NCBI RefSeq assembly: GCF_001295845.1
Contig: NZ_LJIC01000158.1
Coordinates: 1-64,000, forward strand
Source: Rhodopseudomonas sp. AAP120
GTDB taxonomy: Bacteria > Pseudomonadota > Alphaproteobacteria > Rhizobiales > Xanthobacteraceae
Reading direction: 5' to 3'
DNA length: 64,000 bases
The notes under the pieces are model-generated. The model had not been told where the DNA came from, searched no databases, and saw only the letters and a program-made list of their open reading frames with translations. How positions within the stretch are numbered: the stretch's first letter is position 1; each line of letters begins with the position of its first letter. Below are positions 36,737-45,268 of this stretch, piece after piece. The position numbers and the translations under genes were made by a program.

Positions 36737-39010
36737 TCACCGCCCGAACAACCGATCCATCAGCCAGCCATCGAGTCCCGCGTCCGCCTCGGGCCGCACA
36801 TTGGCGCGCGTCGGCGGCGGCATGCGGCTCGCGCCGGGTGGTGGCGGCATGTTGGTGACCTGCGCCTCGCCGCGCGGGCCGGCTTGCGCGATCGTGCCGC
36901 CCCCTGCCGGCACGGCGCCGCCCGTCAGAAAGCCGCCGATCGCCCCGCCAATGCCGGAACTGGTGGGCGCCGCGGCACCGCTCGCCACCAGCGGACCGCC
37001 GCTCCAGCCGCCGGGCAGCGGCTGCGGGGCGGTGCCTTTCAGCGCCTCGCGCATGAAGCGGGTCCAGACGTCGACCGGCAGGCCGCCGCCGGTGGCTTTC
37101 CTGGTCGGCGAATTGTCGTCGTTGCCGAGCCAGACGCCGGTGACCAGCGTGCCAGTGTAGCCGATGAACCAGGCGTCGCGGAAATCCTGGCTGGTGCCGG
37201 TCTTGCCCGCTGCGCTCCAGCCCGGCAGGTCGGCCTTCTTGGCGGTGCCCGATTGCAGCGTCTCCTGCATCATCGTGTTCATCATCCCGATCGCGCGGGG
37301 ATCGACGATGCGTGCCGCCGGATCGCTCGGCCGCGCATACACCACCTTGCCCTGCGCGGTGCGGATGCGGGTCACGACGTGCGGCGACGCCATCAGGCCG
37401 CCATTGGCGAAGGTCGCGTAGGCGCCGACCAGTTCCAGCACCGACACCTCGGAGGTGCCGAGCGCGATCGACGGATTGGCGTCGAGCTTGGAGGCGATGC
37501 CGAGCCGGTGCGCGGTGCGCACTACGTTTTTCGGCCCGACCTCGAGACCGAGCCGCACCGCCACGGTGTTCAGCGACATCGACAGCGCCTGGGTCAGCGT
37601 GACTGCGCCGAAATATTCGTGGGTGTAGTTCTCCGGTTTCCAGCCCTTCAGATCGAGCGGCGCGTCCTGCCGGATCGTGTCCGGCGTCAGCCCGGCCTCC
37701 ACCGCGGTCAGATACACGAACGGCTTGAACGCCGAACCCGGCTGGCGCTTGGCGGTGACGGCGCGGTTGAACTGGCTGTCGGCGTAGTTGCGGCCGCCGA
37801 TCATGGCGCGGACCGCGCCGTCCGGCGTCATCGCCACCAGCGCGCCCTGCGACACCTTGAACTTCACGCTCTTGGCGGCGAGCTCGTCGATGATCGCGGC
37901 TTCGGCCTCGGACTGCAGCTTCGGATCGATCGAGGTCTCGACCACCACCGACTGGTCGATCTGGCCGATCAGATCGTCGAGCACCTCGGTGATCCAGTCG
38001 GCCACGTAGTTGATGGTGCCGGCCCCGGTCGGCTTCACGGTGTAGACCGGATTGGCGATCGCCGTCCTGGCCTGCTTGTCGGTGATGAAGTCGGCGTCGG
38101 CCATCGCGGCCAGCACGATCTGGGCGCGCTTCTCGGCGCCTTCCGGATTGCGGTTCGGCGCCAGTCGCGACGGCGATTTGACGAGACCGGCCAGCATCGC
38201 CGCCTCGACCAGCGACACGTCCTTGGCCGACTTGCCGAAGTATTTCTGCGCCGCCGCCTCGATGCCGTAGGCGCCGGACCCGAAATACACGCGGTTGAGA
38301 TAGAGCTCGAGAATCTCGGTCTTGGAGTGCTTGCGCTCGAGCCACAGCGCCAGCTCGACCTCCTGCAGCTTGCGGGTGATCGTGCGGTCCTGGGTCAGGA
38401 ACAGGTTCTTGGCGAGCTGCTGGGTCAGCGTCGAGCCGCCCTGCGACACGCCCCGGTGCAGCACGTTGGCGACGGCGGCGCGGGCGATGCCGACCGGATC
38501 GACGCCGAAATGCTGATAGAATCGCCGATCCTCGATGGCGATGAAGGCCTTCGGCAGATACGGCGGCAGATCCTTCAGCGAGACGTTGGTTCCCGCCATC
38601 TCGCCGCGCACCGCGAGCTGGCTGCCGTCGGCGCCGACGATGGTGATGGTCGGCGGACGCTTCGGAATCTCCAGCGACTGGATCGGCGGCAGATGCGCCC
38701 CGACCCAGACCAGCACGCCCACCACGGCGAGCACGCCCCAGATGCCGGCCACCGCGGTCCAGTACACGGTGCCGGTGATGAAGCGGCGGATTCCACCCTT
38801 GCGGCGGGATTTGGCTTTCGGCTTGCCGCGGCCCCCTCCGCTGGATTTGGCGGCCGGAGCCTTGTCCGCAGCCTTGGCTTTTTTCCGCATGTCGTCGTCG
38901 GCTACGCTCACTCGATCCTGCGGGCTGAGGCGCAGGCCCGCCAGCGACTCGGCAAAGCCGCCGAATGTCGGCTCCCGCCGTTCGCCGGCTTTCTTTTTGC
39001 CCAACGCCAT
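36737..39010 (-). CDS. mrcA: Penicillin-binding protein 1A, bifunctional
   Basis: 757-residue class A PBP that polymerises and crosslinks peptidoglycan. The basic cytosolic N-terminus (about 1-80, many Lys/Arg) is followed by a membrane anchor (about 83-105), a glycosyltransferase domain with EDRRFYQHFGVD and GGSTLTQQLAKNL, and a transpeptidase domain with the SxxK motif in PGSAFKPF, SxN in SMSLNT and KTG in AAGKTGTSQ. The last 100 residues are Gly/Pro-rich. Upstream, 47-72 bases before the ATG, is a CtrA-like operator. Confidence 0.95.
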   Translation of the reverse strand: MALGKKKAGERREPTFGGFAESLAGLRLSPQDRVSVADDDMRKKAKAADKAPAAKSSGGGRGKPKAKSRRKGGIRRFITGTVYWTAVAGIWGVLAVVGVLVWVGAHLPPIQSLEIPKRPPTITIVGADGSQLAVRGEMAGTNVSLKDLPPYLPKAFIAIEDRRFYQHFGVDPVGIARAAVANVLHRGVSQGGSTLTQQLAKNLFLTQDRTITRKLQEVELALWLERKHSKTEILELYLNRVYFGSGAYGIEAAAQKYFGKSAKDVSLVEAAMLAGLVKSPSRLAPNRNPEGAEKRAQIVLAAMADADFITDKQARTAIANPVYTVKPTGAGTINYVADWITEVLDDLIGQIDQSVVVETSIDPKLQSEAEAAIIDELAAKSVKFKVSQGALVAMTPDGAVRAMIGGRNYADSQFNRAVTAKRQPGSAFKPFVYLTAVEAGLTPDTIRQDAPLDLKGWKPENYTHEYFGAVTLTQALSMSLNTVAVRLGLEVGPKNVVRTAHRLGIASKLDANPSIALGTSEVSVLELVGAYATFANGGLMASPHVVTRIRTAQGKVVYARPSDPAARIVDPRAIGMMNTMMQETLQSGTAKKADLPGWSAAGKTGTSQDFRDAWFIGYTGTLVTGVWLGNDDNSPTRKATGGGLPVDVWTRFMREALKGTAPQPLPGGWSGGPLVASGAAAPTSSGIGGAIGGFLTGGAVPAGGGTIAQAGPRGEAQVTNMPPPPGASRMPPPTRANVRPEADAGLDGWLMDRLFGR

Positions 39011-39056
39011 ACGCTACGCCCACGCCGACCTACCGGCGCACCCTAGCGGGTCGGGT

Positions 39057-39082
39057 TTAAGGCCCGGTAAAGCCATGGTTAA
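39057..39082 (-). promoter_or_regulatory. Candidate CtrA operator upstream of PBP1A
   Basis: Three half-sites at 11-base period: TTAA (39057-39060), TAAA (39068-39071) and TTAA (39079-39082), each separated by seven bases. On the minus strand the last reads TTAACCAT, a known CtrA core, next to TTTACC. CtrA consensus is TTAA-N7-TTAA. It is 47 bases upstream of the PBP1A start. Confidence 0.5.
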
Positions 39083-39198
39083 AGCCGGGTTCCATTGCGG
39101 CGACCCGTCACGCGGTGCGCGGCTTTGAGGCATCTCAAGCGGCCTCCGTCGACGCCTGCTTTAGATCGCGGCCGGCATAGTCACGACGAAAGCGAGCA

Positions 39199-39450
39199 AT
39201 GACCCGGGTGCTGAAGACCGCCGAGGAGATCGAACATCTGCTGCTGACCGATGTCCGTCAGCAGCGGCATTGCGACAAAGTCGAGGCCATCCGGATCACC
39301 CGTTGCCAGCCCGACGACGACAATAATCGCGCCAACTGGAAGGTGGTATCGGTCGATCCCGGCTCGGCCAGCCGCGAATTCGCCGGCGCCGCGGTGATGA
39401 TCGCGATGGATCGATGGCAGCGCGAGGTCAGCCTGATCCCGTGGGAGTGA
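39199..39450 (+). CDS. Conserved small protein of unknown function
   Basis: 83 residues, soluble, no signal peptide. Contains an acidic run QPDDDNNRANW and ends DRWQREVSLIPWE. No domain recognised. Divergent from the PBP1A gene, so both could use the same control region with the CtrA-like sites 117-142 bases upstream of this start. Ribosome site weak (AAAGCGAGC). Confidence 0.65.
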   Translation: MTRVLKTAEEIEHLLLTDVRQQRHCDKVEAIRITRCQPDDDNNRANWKVVSVDPGSASREFAGAAVMIAMDRWQREVSLIPWE

Positions 39451-39501
39451 TCCGGAAGCTCCGCATCCTGCGGGCTGCCGCCGCGTTCCCCTCGTCCGGG
39501 C

Positions 39502-39708
39502 TCAGTGATAATCGCGACGGGGCGGGGCGATGCCCATTTCGCCCATCAGCCAGCTCTTCATCTTGGCCCGGCTGGCGAAGCGCTTGGCTTCCAGCAGCAG
39601 CTCTTCGCGCTCGTTGCCCTCCGGCGTCAGCGCGGCCTCGATGTATTTGGCGACCGCGAGCTCTTCGAGCTGTTCGACGGTGAAATAGCGGCTGGCTTCT
39701 GCTTTCAT
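39502..39708 (-). CDS. Small charged helical protein of unknown function
   Basis: 68 residues, mostly helical, rich in Glu, Lys and Ala (VEQLEELAVAKYIEAALTPE, then EELLLEAKRFASRAK). No signal peptide or known domain. ATG at 39708 has GGAAG upstream; an upstream in-frame start would add 48 residues of non-helical, Arg/Cys-rich sequence and is unlikely. Convergent with the preceding small gene. Confidence 0.6.
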   Translation of the reverse strand: MKAEASRYFTVEQLEELAVAKYIEAALTPEGNEREELLLEAKRFASRAKMKSWLMGEMGIAPPRRDYH

Positions 39709-40009
39709 CGTGCTTCCGCCGCAACGCGCGGCGCTCCCGAACTCGCTCGCATGCCGTGGCGCCTGCCACGGCGGGCATTCGACGACGATTCGGGAGGTCT
39801 GTCTGTCGTGTTTTGAACGACACGGGTTTGCCGTAAGCCGCAGTGGCGGCAAAGCCGGTGACGGAGTTACCGATTAGTTGCCCGCGGCCGCGGCCGATCC
39901 TGTGCAAACTACTTGGCTTGGTGGCCATGCCGGATGGGTGGCCGGCTCGTTGCGTCCCGGCGCGTTGCGCGCGGCCTCGCGCCGGGACGTCGTCTCACAT
40001 CGCTGCGTC
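39709..40009. other. Gene-free interval
   Basis: 301 bases between the small minus-strand gene and the LivK-type gene. No gene seen. It contains a strong hairpin at 39953-39989 and a direct repeat of CGTCTCACATCGC at the end of the LivK gene. Confidence 0.5.
39953..39989 (-). terminator. Strong hairpin downstream of LivK-type gene
   Basis: Perfect 12-base stem CGTCCCGGCGCG/CGCGCCGGGACG with a 13-base loop, 20 bases after the stop codon of the minus-strand gene. No T-run follows. Confidence 0.45.
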
Positions 40010-41230
40010 TCACATCGCGGCGTCGTCCTCGAGGATCGGGCCGAACAGCTCCCAGCGCTCGCCGTTGAACTTCATCATCCGCAGTTGCTTGTTGACGCGG
40101 AAGTCGGTCGGCGAGGTGTTGACCGACATGCCCGGCAGCGACAGATCGGTGGTGACGTTCTTCAGATTGGCGGCCTGGCGCATGACGTTCTCACGGGTGA
40201 GGTCGTCGCCGCACTGCTTCAGGATGGTGATCAGCAGCTCGGCGGTGCTGTAGCCGTAGCTGTTGACGGTGTTGAGCTTGTCGCCCTCCGGATAATACTT
40301 GTCCATGAAGGCGAAATATTTCTTCACGCCCTCGTCGTTGGCCCATTGCGGATCGGCGGGATCCTTGCCGTAATTGACGCTGATGATGCCCTTGGAAATG
40401 TCGAGGCCGGCCGGCTTCAGCGTCGCCGACACCGGGCTGGCGTTGATGTCGAGGATGTGGATCGGATTCCAGCCGAGGTCCGCGACCTTCTTGATCGCCT
40501 GCGCGGCGAAGCGCGGCGTCGAGGCGTTGTACAGCAGCGTGGCGCCGGCGGCCTTTAGCTTGACGATCTGCGAGTCGACGGTCGGGTCGGTGAGTTCGTA
40601 GGACGCTTCGGCGACGATCATCTTGTCGGCCTTGTCGCCCAGGGCGGTGCGCAGGCCGGTGACGTAGTCGCGGCCGAGATCGTCGTTCTGGAACAGGATG
40701 CCGATCTTGGCGTCGGGATGGTTCTGCAGGATGTAGCGGCCGTAGATCCGGCCTTCGGTCTGGTAGTTGGGGTTGAAGCCCATCGTCCAGGGGAAGTTCT
40801 TCGGGTCGGTGAAGCGCGTCGCGCCGGTCGAGGCGAGCAGTTGCGGCACCTTCTTGGCGTTGAGATATTTCTGCACGGCGGCGTTCGACGGCGTGCCGAT
40901 GATCTGGAAGGTCAGCAGCACTTCGTCGCTTTCGACCAGCTTGCGGACCTGCTCGACCGCCTTGGGCGGCGAATAGGCGTCGTCGTATTGGATCAGGTTG
41001 ATCTTGCGGCCGTTGACGCCGCCCTGATCGTTGATCATCCGCATGTATGCGGCCTGCGTCTTGCCGATCCCCGCATAGGCAGAAGCCGGGCCGGAGAACG
41101 GCACGGTCTGGCCGATCTTGATCTCGGTGTCGGTGGCGCCGGTGTCGTATTTCTTCTGCGCAGCCGCGGGCGCGGCGGCGAACACAATCGTGGTCACAGC
41201 CGCCGCAGCGGCCCGATACAGGCTCTTCAT
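40010..41230 (-). CDS. LivK-type periplasmic substrate-binding protein
   Basis: 406 residues with signal peptide (1-24, ending APAAAQ). The type I periplasmic binding fold of the branched-chain amino-acid class is clear: IKIGQTVPFSGPASAYAG, LIQYDDAYSPPKAVEQVRKL and GILFQNDDLGRDYVTGL. It would bind an amino acid, aromatic acid or amide for an ABC importer. Membrane and ATPase genes (livHMGF) are not adjacent, so it is an orphan receptor; such orphans are numerous in Rhodopseudomonas and Bradyrhizobium. Confidence 0.92.
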   Translation of the reverse strand: MKSLYRAAAAAVTTIVFAAAPAAAQKKYDTGATDTEIKIGQTVPFSGPASAYAGIGKTQAAYMRMINDQGGVNGRKINLIQYDDAYSPPKAVEQVRKLVESDEVLLTFQIIGTPSNAAVQKYLNAKKVPQLLASTGATRFTDPKNFPWTMGFNPNYQTEGRIYGRYILQNHPDAKIGILFQNDDLGRDYVTGLRTALGDKADKMIVAEASYELTDPTVDSQIVKLKAAGATLLYNASTPRFAAQAIKKVADLGWNPIHILDINASPVSATLKPAGLDISKGIISVNYGKDPADPQWANDEGVKKYFAFMDKYYPEGDKLNTVNSYGYSTAELLITILKQCGDDLTRENVMRQAANLKNVTTDLSLPGMSVNTSPTDFRVNKQLRMMKFNGERWELFGPILEDDAAM

Positions 41231-41373
41231 CGGTGGTCTACTCCCTGAGCTTGTGAACCGGCGATCTTCTGTGAGCCGCCGTTAGTTCGGGAGTGTGGAG
41301 CAGTGTCCGGAGTCTTGCAATGCCGCCGTGCGTTTCGCTTCAATACGCCGCGTGAGTGCGTTGCAGCAATCAG

Positions 41374-41736
41374 CTACACGAGCCACACCAGCAGCAGCGC
41401 CAGTGCCGCGGGCGCTGCCTGCACGTAGAGGATTCGCCGGCTGACGCTCCAGGCGCCGTACAGCCCGGCGACGATCACGCAGCCGAGGAAGAAGGTCGCG
41501 AGCTGGACCGCAGCAGCAGGGTTCGGATGCAGCAGGGACCAGATCAGGCCGGCGGCGAGGAAGCCGTTGTAGAGTCCCTGATTGGCCGCCAGCACCGCCG
41601 AGGCCGCGGCCTTGTCGGGCGTGTTGCGGAAGACCTTCAACCCGAGTGGCCTGGTCCAGAGAAACATCTCCAGCACGAGAAAGAACACGTGCAGCGCGGC
41701 GACGGCCGCGACGAGACAAATCGCAAGGGTGGTCAA
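41374..41736 (-). CDS. DUF1304 integral membrane protein
   Basis: 120-residue membrane protein with four hydrophobic helices and the DUF1304 pattern HVFFLVLEMFLWTRPLG, ANQGLYNGFLAAGLIW. Function unknown. A TTG at 41736, with GGAG eight bases upstream, gives the family length; the ATG upstream at 41790 would add a basic leader not seen in the family. Confidence 0.82.
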   Translation of the reverse strand: MTTLAICLVAAVAALHVFFLVLEMFLWTRPLGLKVFRNTPDKAAASAVLAANQGLYNGFLAAGLIWSLLHPNPAAAVQLATFFLGCVIVAGLYGAWSVSRRILYVQAAPAALALLLVWLV

Positions 41737-41818
41737 GACGATTCTCCGGAGCAGACATCGGTGGGCGCGGCGTGATAGTAGCACAGCCAAGACGATTCAG
41801 AACAACAGGGAGAGAGCA

Positions 41819-42247
41819 ATGACCGGGCATATCGATCCGACCAAGGAGGTGTTCGCGCAATTCCGCGAGAAAGATCGTCCGGGGCCGATCCATATGCTCA
41901 ACCTGGTGCGGTTGAAGCCGCGCGCGACCTATCCGGACGGCCGCGAGGCGACCGGCGCGGAGGCTTACGCGGCTTACGGGCGCGAATCGCTGCCGGTGTT
42001 CTCGCGGCTCGGCGGCAAGGTGGTTTGGCAGGGCGCATTTGAACTGATGCTGATCGGGCCGCAGAGCGAGCATTGGGATCACATGTTCATCGCCGAATAT
42101 CCGAGCGTCGCTGCCTTCGTCGAGATGATCCGCGATCCGGTGTATCGCGAGGCGGTGAAGCATCGCCAGGCGGCGGTCGAGGACTCCCGGCTGATCAGGA
42201 CCAAGCCGCTTCCGGTGGGCGAAGGCTTCGGCCAGATCCCGGAGTAA
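41819..42247 (+). CDS. DUF1330 family protein
   Basis: 142-residue protein of the dimeric alpha/beta-barrel class (DUF1330). Family features: PIHMLNLVRLKPRATYPDG, GRESLPVFSRLGGKVVWQG and IAEYPSVAAFVEMIRDPVY. No catalytic role is established for the family. GGGAGAG lies directly before the ATG. Divergent from the DUF1304 gene. Confidence 0.85.
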   Translation: MTGHIDPTKEVFAQFREKDRPGPIHMLNLVRLKPRATYPDGREATGAEAYAAYGRESLPVFSRLGGKVVWQGAFELMLIGPQSEHWDHMFIAEYPSVAAFVEMIRDPVYREAVKHRQAAVEDSRLIRTKPLPVGEGFGQIPE

Positions 42248-42277
42248 CTGGCGGTGCGGCCGGCGCTCACGCGATGG

Positions 42278-42295
42278 CGACGCCCTGCGGCGTCG
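42278..42295 (+). terminator. Candidate hairpin after DUF1330 gene
   Basis: Stem CGACGCC/GGCGTCG with CTGC loop, 30 bases past the stop codon. No T-run. Confidence 0.35.
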
Positions 42296-42408
42296 GGCTG
42301 CGGCGCTCTGTAGACGATCTGCTACGCCGCGTGCGGTGGCGAGCCGCACCGGCATCATGTAGTTTGTCGATGCAGCTCGCTATTATTTCGAGGCCGGAGT
42401 TCTGACGG

Positions 42409-45123
42409 ATGCGCTTGTCGGTGCGCCTGACGCTGGCGATGACGGCGCTGGTGCTGAGCACCGTCGCGGCGCTCGGTCTGCTGGCCTACTACAATATCGG
42501 GCACGCGATGGTGCCGGTCGGAATCCAGCGCCTGGCCGACCAGACCAAGGCCCGGGTCGGCGGCATCCAGGCGCTGCTCGGCACCGTCCGCAATGAAGCA
42601 CTGGCGGCGCGGACATTTCCATCGCACCAACGGATCGTTCGGGCGCACGCCAATGGCGGCGTCGATCCGCAGGACGGCACGCCGGAGACGGCGCTGCGGT
42701 CCAATCTCGCGCAGATCTATGCGGGGCAGATGACCGCAAAGGCGGGCATTTTGCGCTACCGCTTCATCGGGGCCGCAGACGGTGGGCGTGAGCTGGTTCG
42801 CGTCGACCGGGATTCGCCCGATCACTCGCCGCGGATCGCGGCGGCGGGGGAACTGCAGCAGGTCGGCGATGCGACCTTCTTCCGGCGTGGCATGGCGCTG
42901 GCCGAGCGGGAAGTCGATATGACGTGGTCCCGCGCTGCCGCCGCGAGCGACCCGATGCCCGCGCCGCTGGTCAGCTTCGCGACGCCGGTTCGCACCGAGG
43001 CCGGCGAGCCGTTCGGCCTGATCGTGATCGACATCGACATGCGGCCGACCTTCGAGCGGATTCGCGCGGCGTTGAGCGAGGACACCAGGTCCTACATCGT
43101 CGAAGCCGACGGTCCCTATCTGGTCAATCTCCGCGAAGGTCGGATCGTGCCGACCAGCGCGGCCGGCCGCTGGCAGGACGACTTTCCGGCGCTCGCGGCG
43201 GCGCTGGGCGACAAGAACGGCGCGGCGGCCGTGCTCACTGCGCCGGACGGCCAACGCGTCGCCGCGGTGGTCGGGTTCGTTCAACTGCCCGGGGGGATGC
43301 GCGCCGGCGTGATCGAGACGGTCGCGCTCGACACCATCATGGCGCCCGCAAAGGCGCTGCAGAGCGCCAGCCTGATCGTCGCGCTGGTGGCCGCGGCGGT
43401 CGCGGTGCTGGTGTCGGTGATGCTGTCGCGCTCACTGGCGCGCCCGGTGGTGCAGATCGCCGCCGCCGTTTCGGGCTACACCCGGACCGGCCGGCTCGCG
43501 CTGCCGACCGGCCTCAGCGGCGAGTCCAGGATTCTCGCCGCGGCGTTCGCCCAGATGGTCGACCAGGTCGAACAGACCAGCGCGGCGTTGCGGGCCAAGT
43601 CGGAGGTGCTCGACAAGACCATTGCCAGCATGGCCGACGCGGTGCTGGTGATCGACGCCGATGGCCGGCGCGTGTTCGGCAATCCGCCCGCCAATGCGAT
43701 CTTCGGCCATTTCGCCGACATCGGCTCGGAGAAATGGAAGCGGGAGTATCGCCGCTTCCAGCCCGACGGGGTCACGGTGATGCCGGAGACCGACTGTCCG
43801 GCGCGCCGCGCCGCCCAGGGCGAGAGTTTCGACAATGTCGAAATCGGCATCCGGCGCGACGGCGGCCAGCTGCTGCAACTGGCCGCCAGCGCCCGCACCA
43901 TGCAAAAGGCCGACGGCAGTTTCGGCGGGGCCGTGATCGTGTATCGCAACGTCACCGCGCTGAAGGAGGCCGAGCGCCAGCTTCGCCAGGCGCAGAAGAT
44001 GCAGGCGATCGGCCAGCTCACCGGCGGCGTCGCGCACGACCTCAACAACATTCTGACCGTGCTGACCGGCGGGGTCGAGATTCTCGCCGATGGCGTCAGC
44101 GACCGGCCGGCCCTGAAGGACGTCGCCGTGATGGTCGATCAGGCGGTCGCGCGCGCCAGCGATCTCACCAACGGGTTGCTGTCGTTCGCCCGCAAGCAGC
44201 CGCTGCAGCCGCGCAGCATCGACGTCAATGCGCTGATGGAAGAAACCGCCCGACTGCTGCGCTCGACCTTCGGCGGCCATATCGATGTCGATTTCAGGCC
44301 GACGCCCGAACTGCGGCCCGCGCTGGCCGATCCGTCGCAACTCTCCAGCGCGCTGCTCAACCTCGCGATCAATGCCCGCGACGCGATGCCGGGTGGCGGA
44401 CGGCTGCTGCTCGAGACCGCCAATGTCGATCTCGACCAGGTCTATGCCGAGCAGCACGACGAGGTCACGCCGGGGCGCTATGTCGTGCTGGTGGTCACCG
44501 ACACCGGCACCGGCATTCCGGCGGCGATCCGCGACCGGGTGTTCGAGCCGTTCTTCACCACCAAGGCGGTCGGCGAAGGCACCGGGCTGGGCCTCAGCAT
44601 GGTGTACGGCTTCGTCAAACAGTCCGGCGGACATATCGAGATTCACAGCCAGGAGGGGACCGGAACGGCGATCAGGTTGTATCTGCCGTGCGCGCCGCAG
44701 GCAGGGGGCGAACGCATCGCAGCGGCGGCGCAGGCCCAGGGCGGTCATGAAACCATCCTGGTGGTCGAGGACGACGTTCTGGTGCGCAGCTACGTGATGA
44801 CCGATCTGGCGGCGCTCGGCTACACCGCGCATGCCGCCGCCAGCGCCGTGCAGGCAATGGCGATGGTGTACGACGAGGTCGAGTTCGATCTGCTGTTCAC
44901 CGACGTGATGCTGGGCGGCTGCATCAACGGCGCACAGCTCGCCGAGGAACTGCGTAAATATCGTCCCAATCTGAAAGTGCTGTTCACCTCAGGCTACAGC
45001 GACAATGCGCTGAAGCAGCAGAGCGCCGAGGTGCAGGGCGCGCTGCTGCTGGAGAAACCCTATCGCCGGGCCGATCTGGCCCGCATGTTGCGGCTGGCGC
45101 TGGATGGTCCGCCGCCGCCATAG
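42409..45123 (+). CDS. Membrane hybrid sensor histidine kinase with receiver
   Basis: 904 residues. A transmembrane helix (about 8-28), a periplasmic sensor region of about 280 residues (dCache-like), a second helix (about 320-343), a HAMP-like stretch, a PAS domain (about 400-520), HisKA with the phospho-acceptor His in GGVAHDLNNIL, HATPase with NLAINARDAM and EGTGLGLS, and a C-terminal receiver with Asp in LFTDVMLGG and Lys in LLEKPYR. Signal unknown. An HWE kinase gene follows after 145 bases on the same strand. Confidence 0.92.
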   Translation: MRLSVRLTLAMTALVLSTVAALGLLAYYNIGHAMVPVGIQRLADQTKARVGGIQALLGTVRNEALAARTFPSHQRIVRAHANGGVDPQDGTPETALRSNLAQIYAGQMTAKAGILRYRFIGAADGGRELVRVDRDSPDHSPRIAAAGELQQVGDATFFRRGMALAEREVDMTWSRAAAASDPMPAPLVSFATPVRTEAGEPFGLIVIDIDMRPTFERIRAALSEDTRSYIVEADGPYLVNLREGRIVPTSAAGRWQDDFPALAAALGDKNGAAAVLTAPDGQRVAAVVGFVQLPGGMRAGVIETVALDTIMAPAKALQSASLIVALVAAAVAVLVSVMLSRSLARPVVQIAAAVSGYTRTGRLALPTGLSGESRILAAAFAQMVDQVEQTSAALRAKSEVLDKTIASMADAVLVIDADGRRVFGNPPANAIFGHFADIGSEKWKREYRRFQPDGVTVMPETDCPARRAAQGESFDNVEIGIRRDGGQLLQLAASARTMQKADGSFGGAVIVYRNVTALKEAERQLRQAQKMQAIGQLTGGVAHDLNNILTVLTGGVEILADGVSDRPALKDVAVMVDQAVARASDLTNGLLSFARKQPLQPRSIDVNALMEETARLLRSTFGGHIDVDFRPTPELRPALADPSQLSSALLNLAINARDAMPGGGRLLLETANVDLDQVYAEQHDEVTPGRYVVLVVTDTGTGIPAAIRDRVFEPFFTTKAVGEGTGLGLSMVYGFVKQSGGHIEIHSQEGTGTAIRLYLPCAPQAGGERIAAAAQAQGGHETILVVEDDVLVRSYVMTDLAALGYTAHAAASAVQAMAMVYDEVEFDLLFTDVMLGGCINGAQLAEELRKYRPNLKVLFTSGYSDNALKQQSAEVQGALLLEKPYRRADLARMLRLALDGPPPP

Positions 45124-45268
45124 CCACCGGGTCGCTTTCGAACGTCCGAGCCAGGCATTGCCGAAGGCGGCTCGGCGGCAAAGTTCCCGATCGCGGCGGC
45201 TCTCGGATCGTCACTGACGGGCGCCGCAGTGACTTGGCCTCGGCCTGCGGCTCGTGGTAACGGCCTTG

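Noticed and set aside
36711-39023. Open frame of 770 codons overlapping the PBP1A gene
   Set aside because: Same-strand shadow of PBP1A without recognisable domains.
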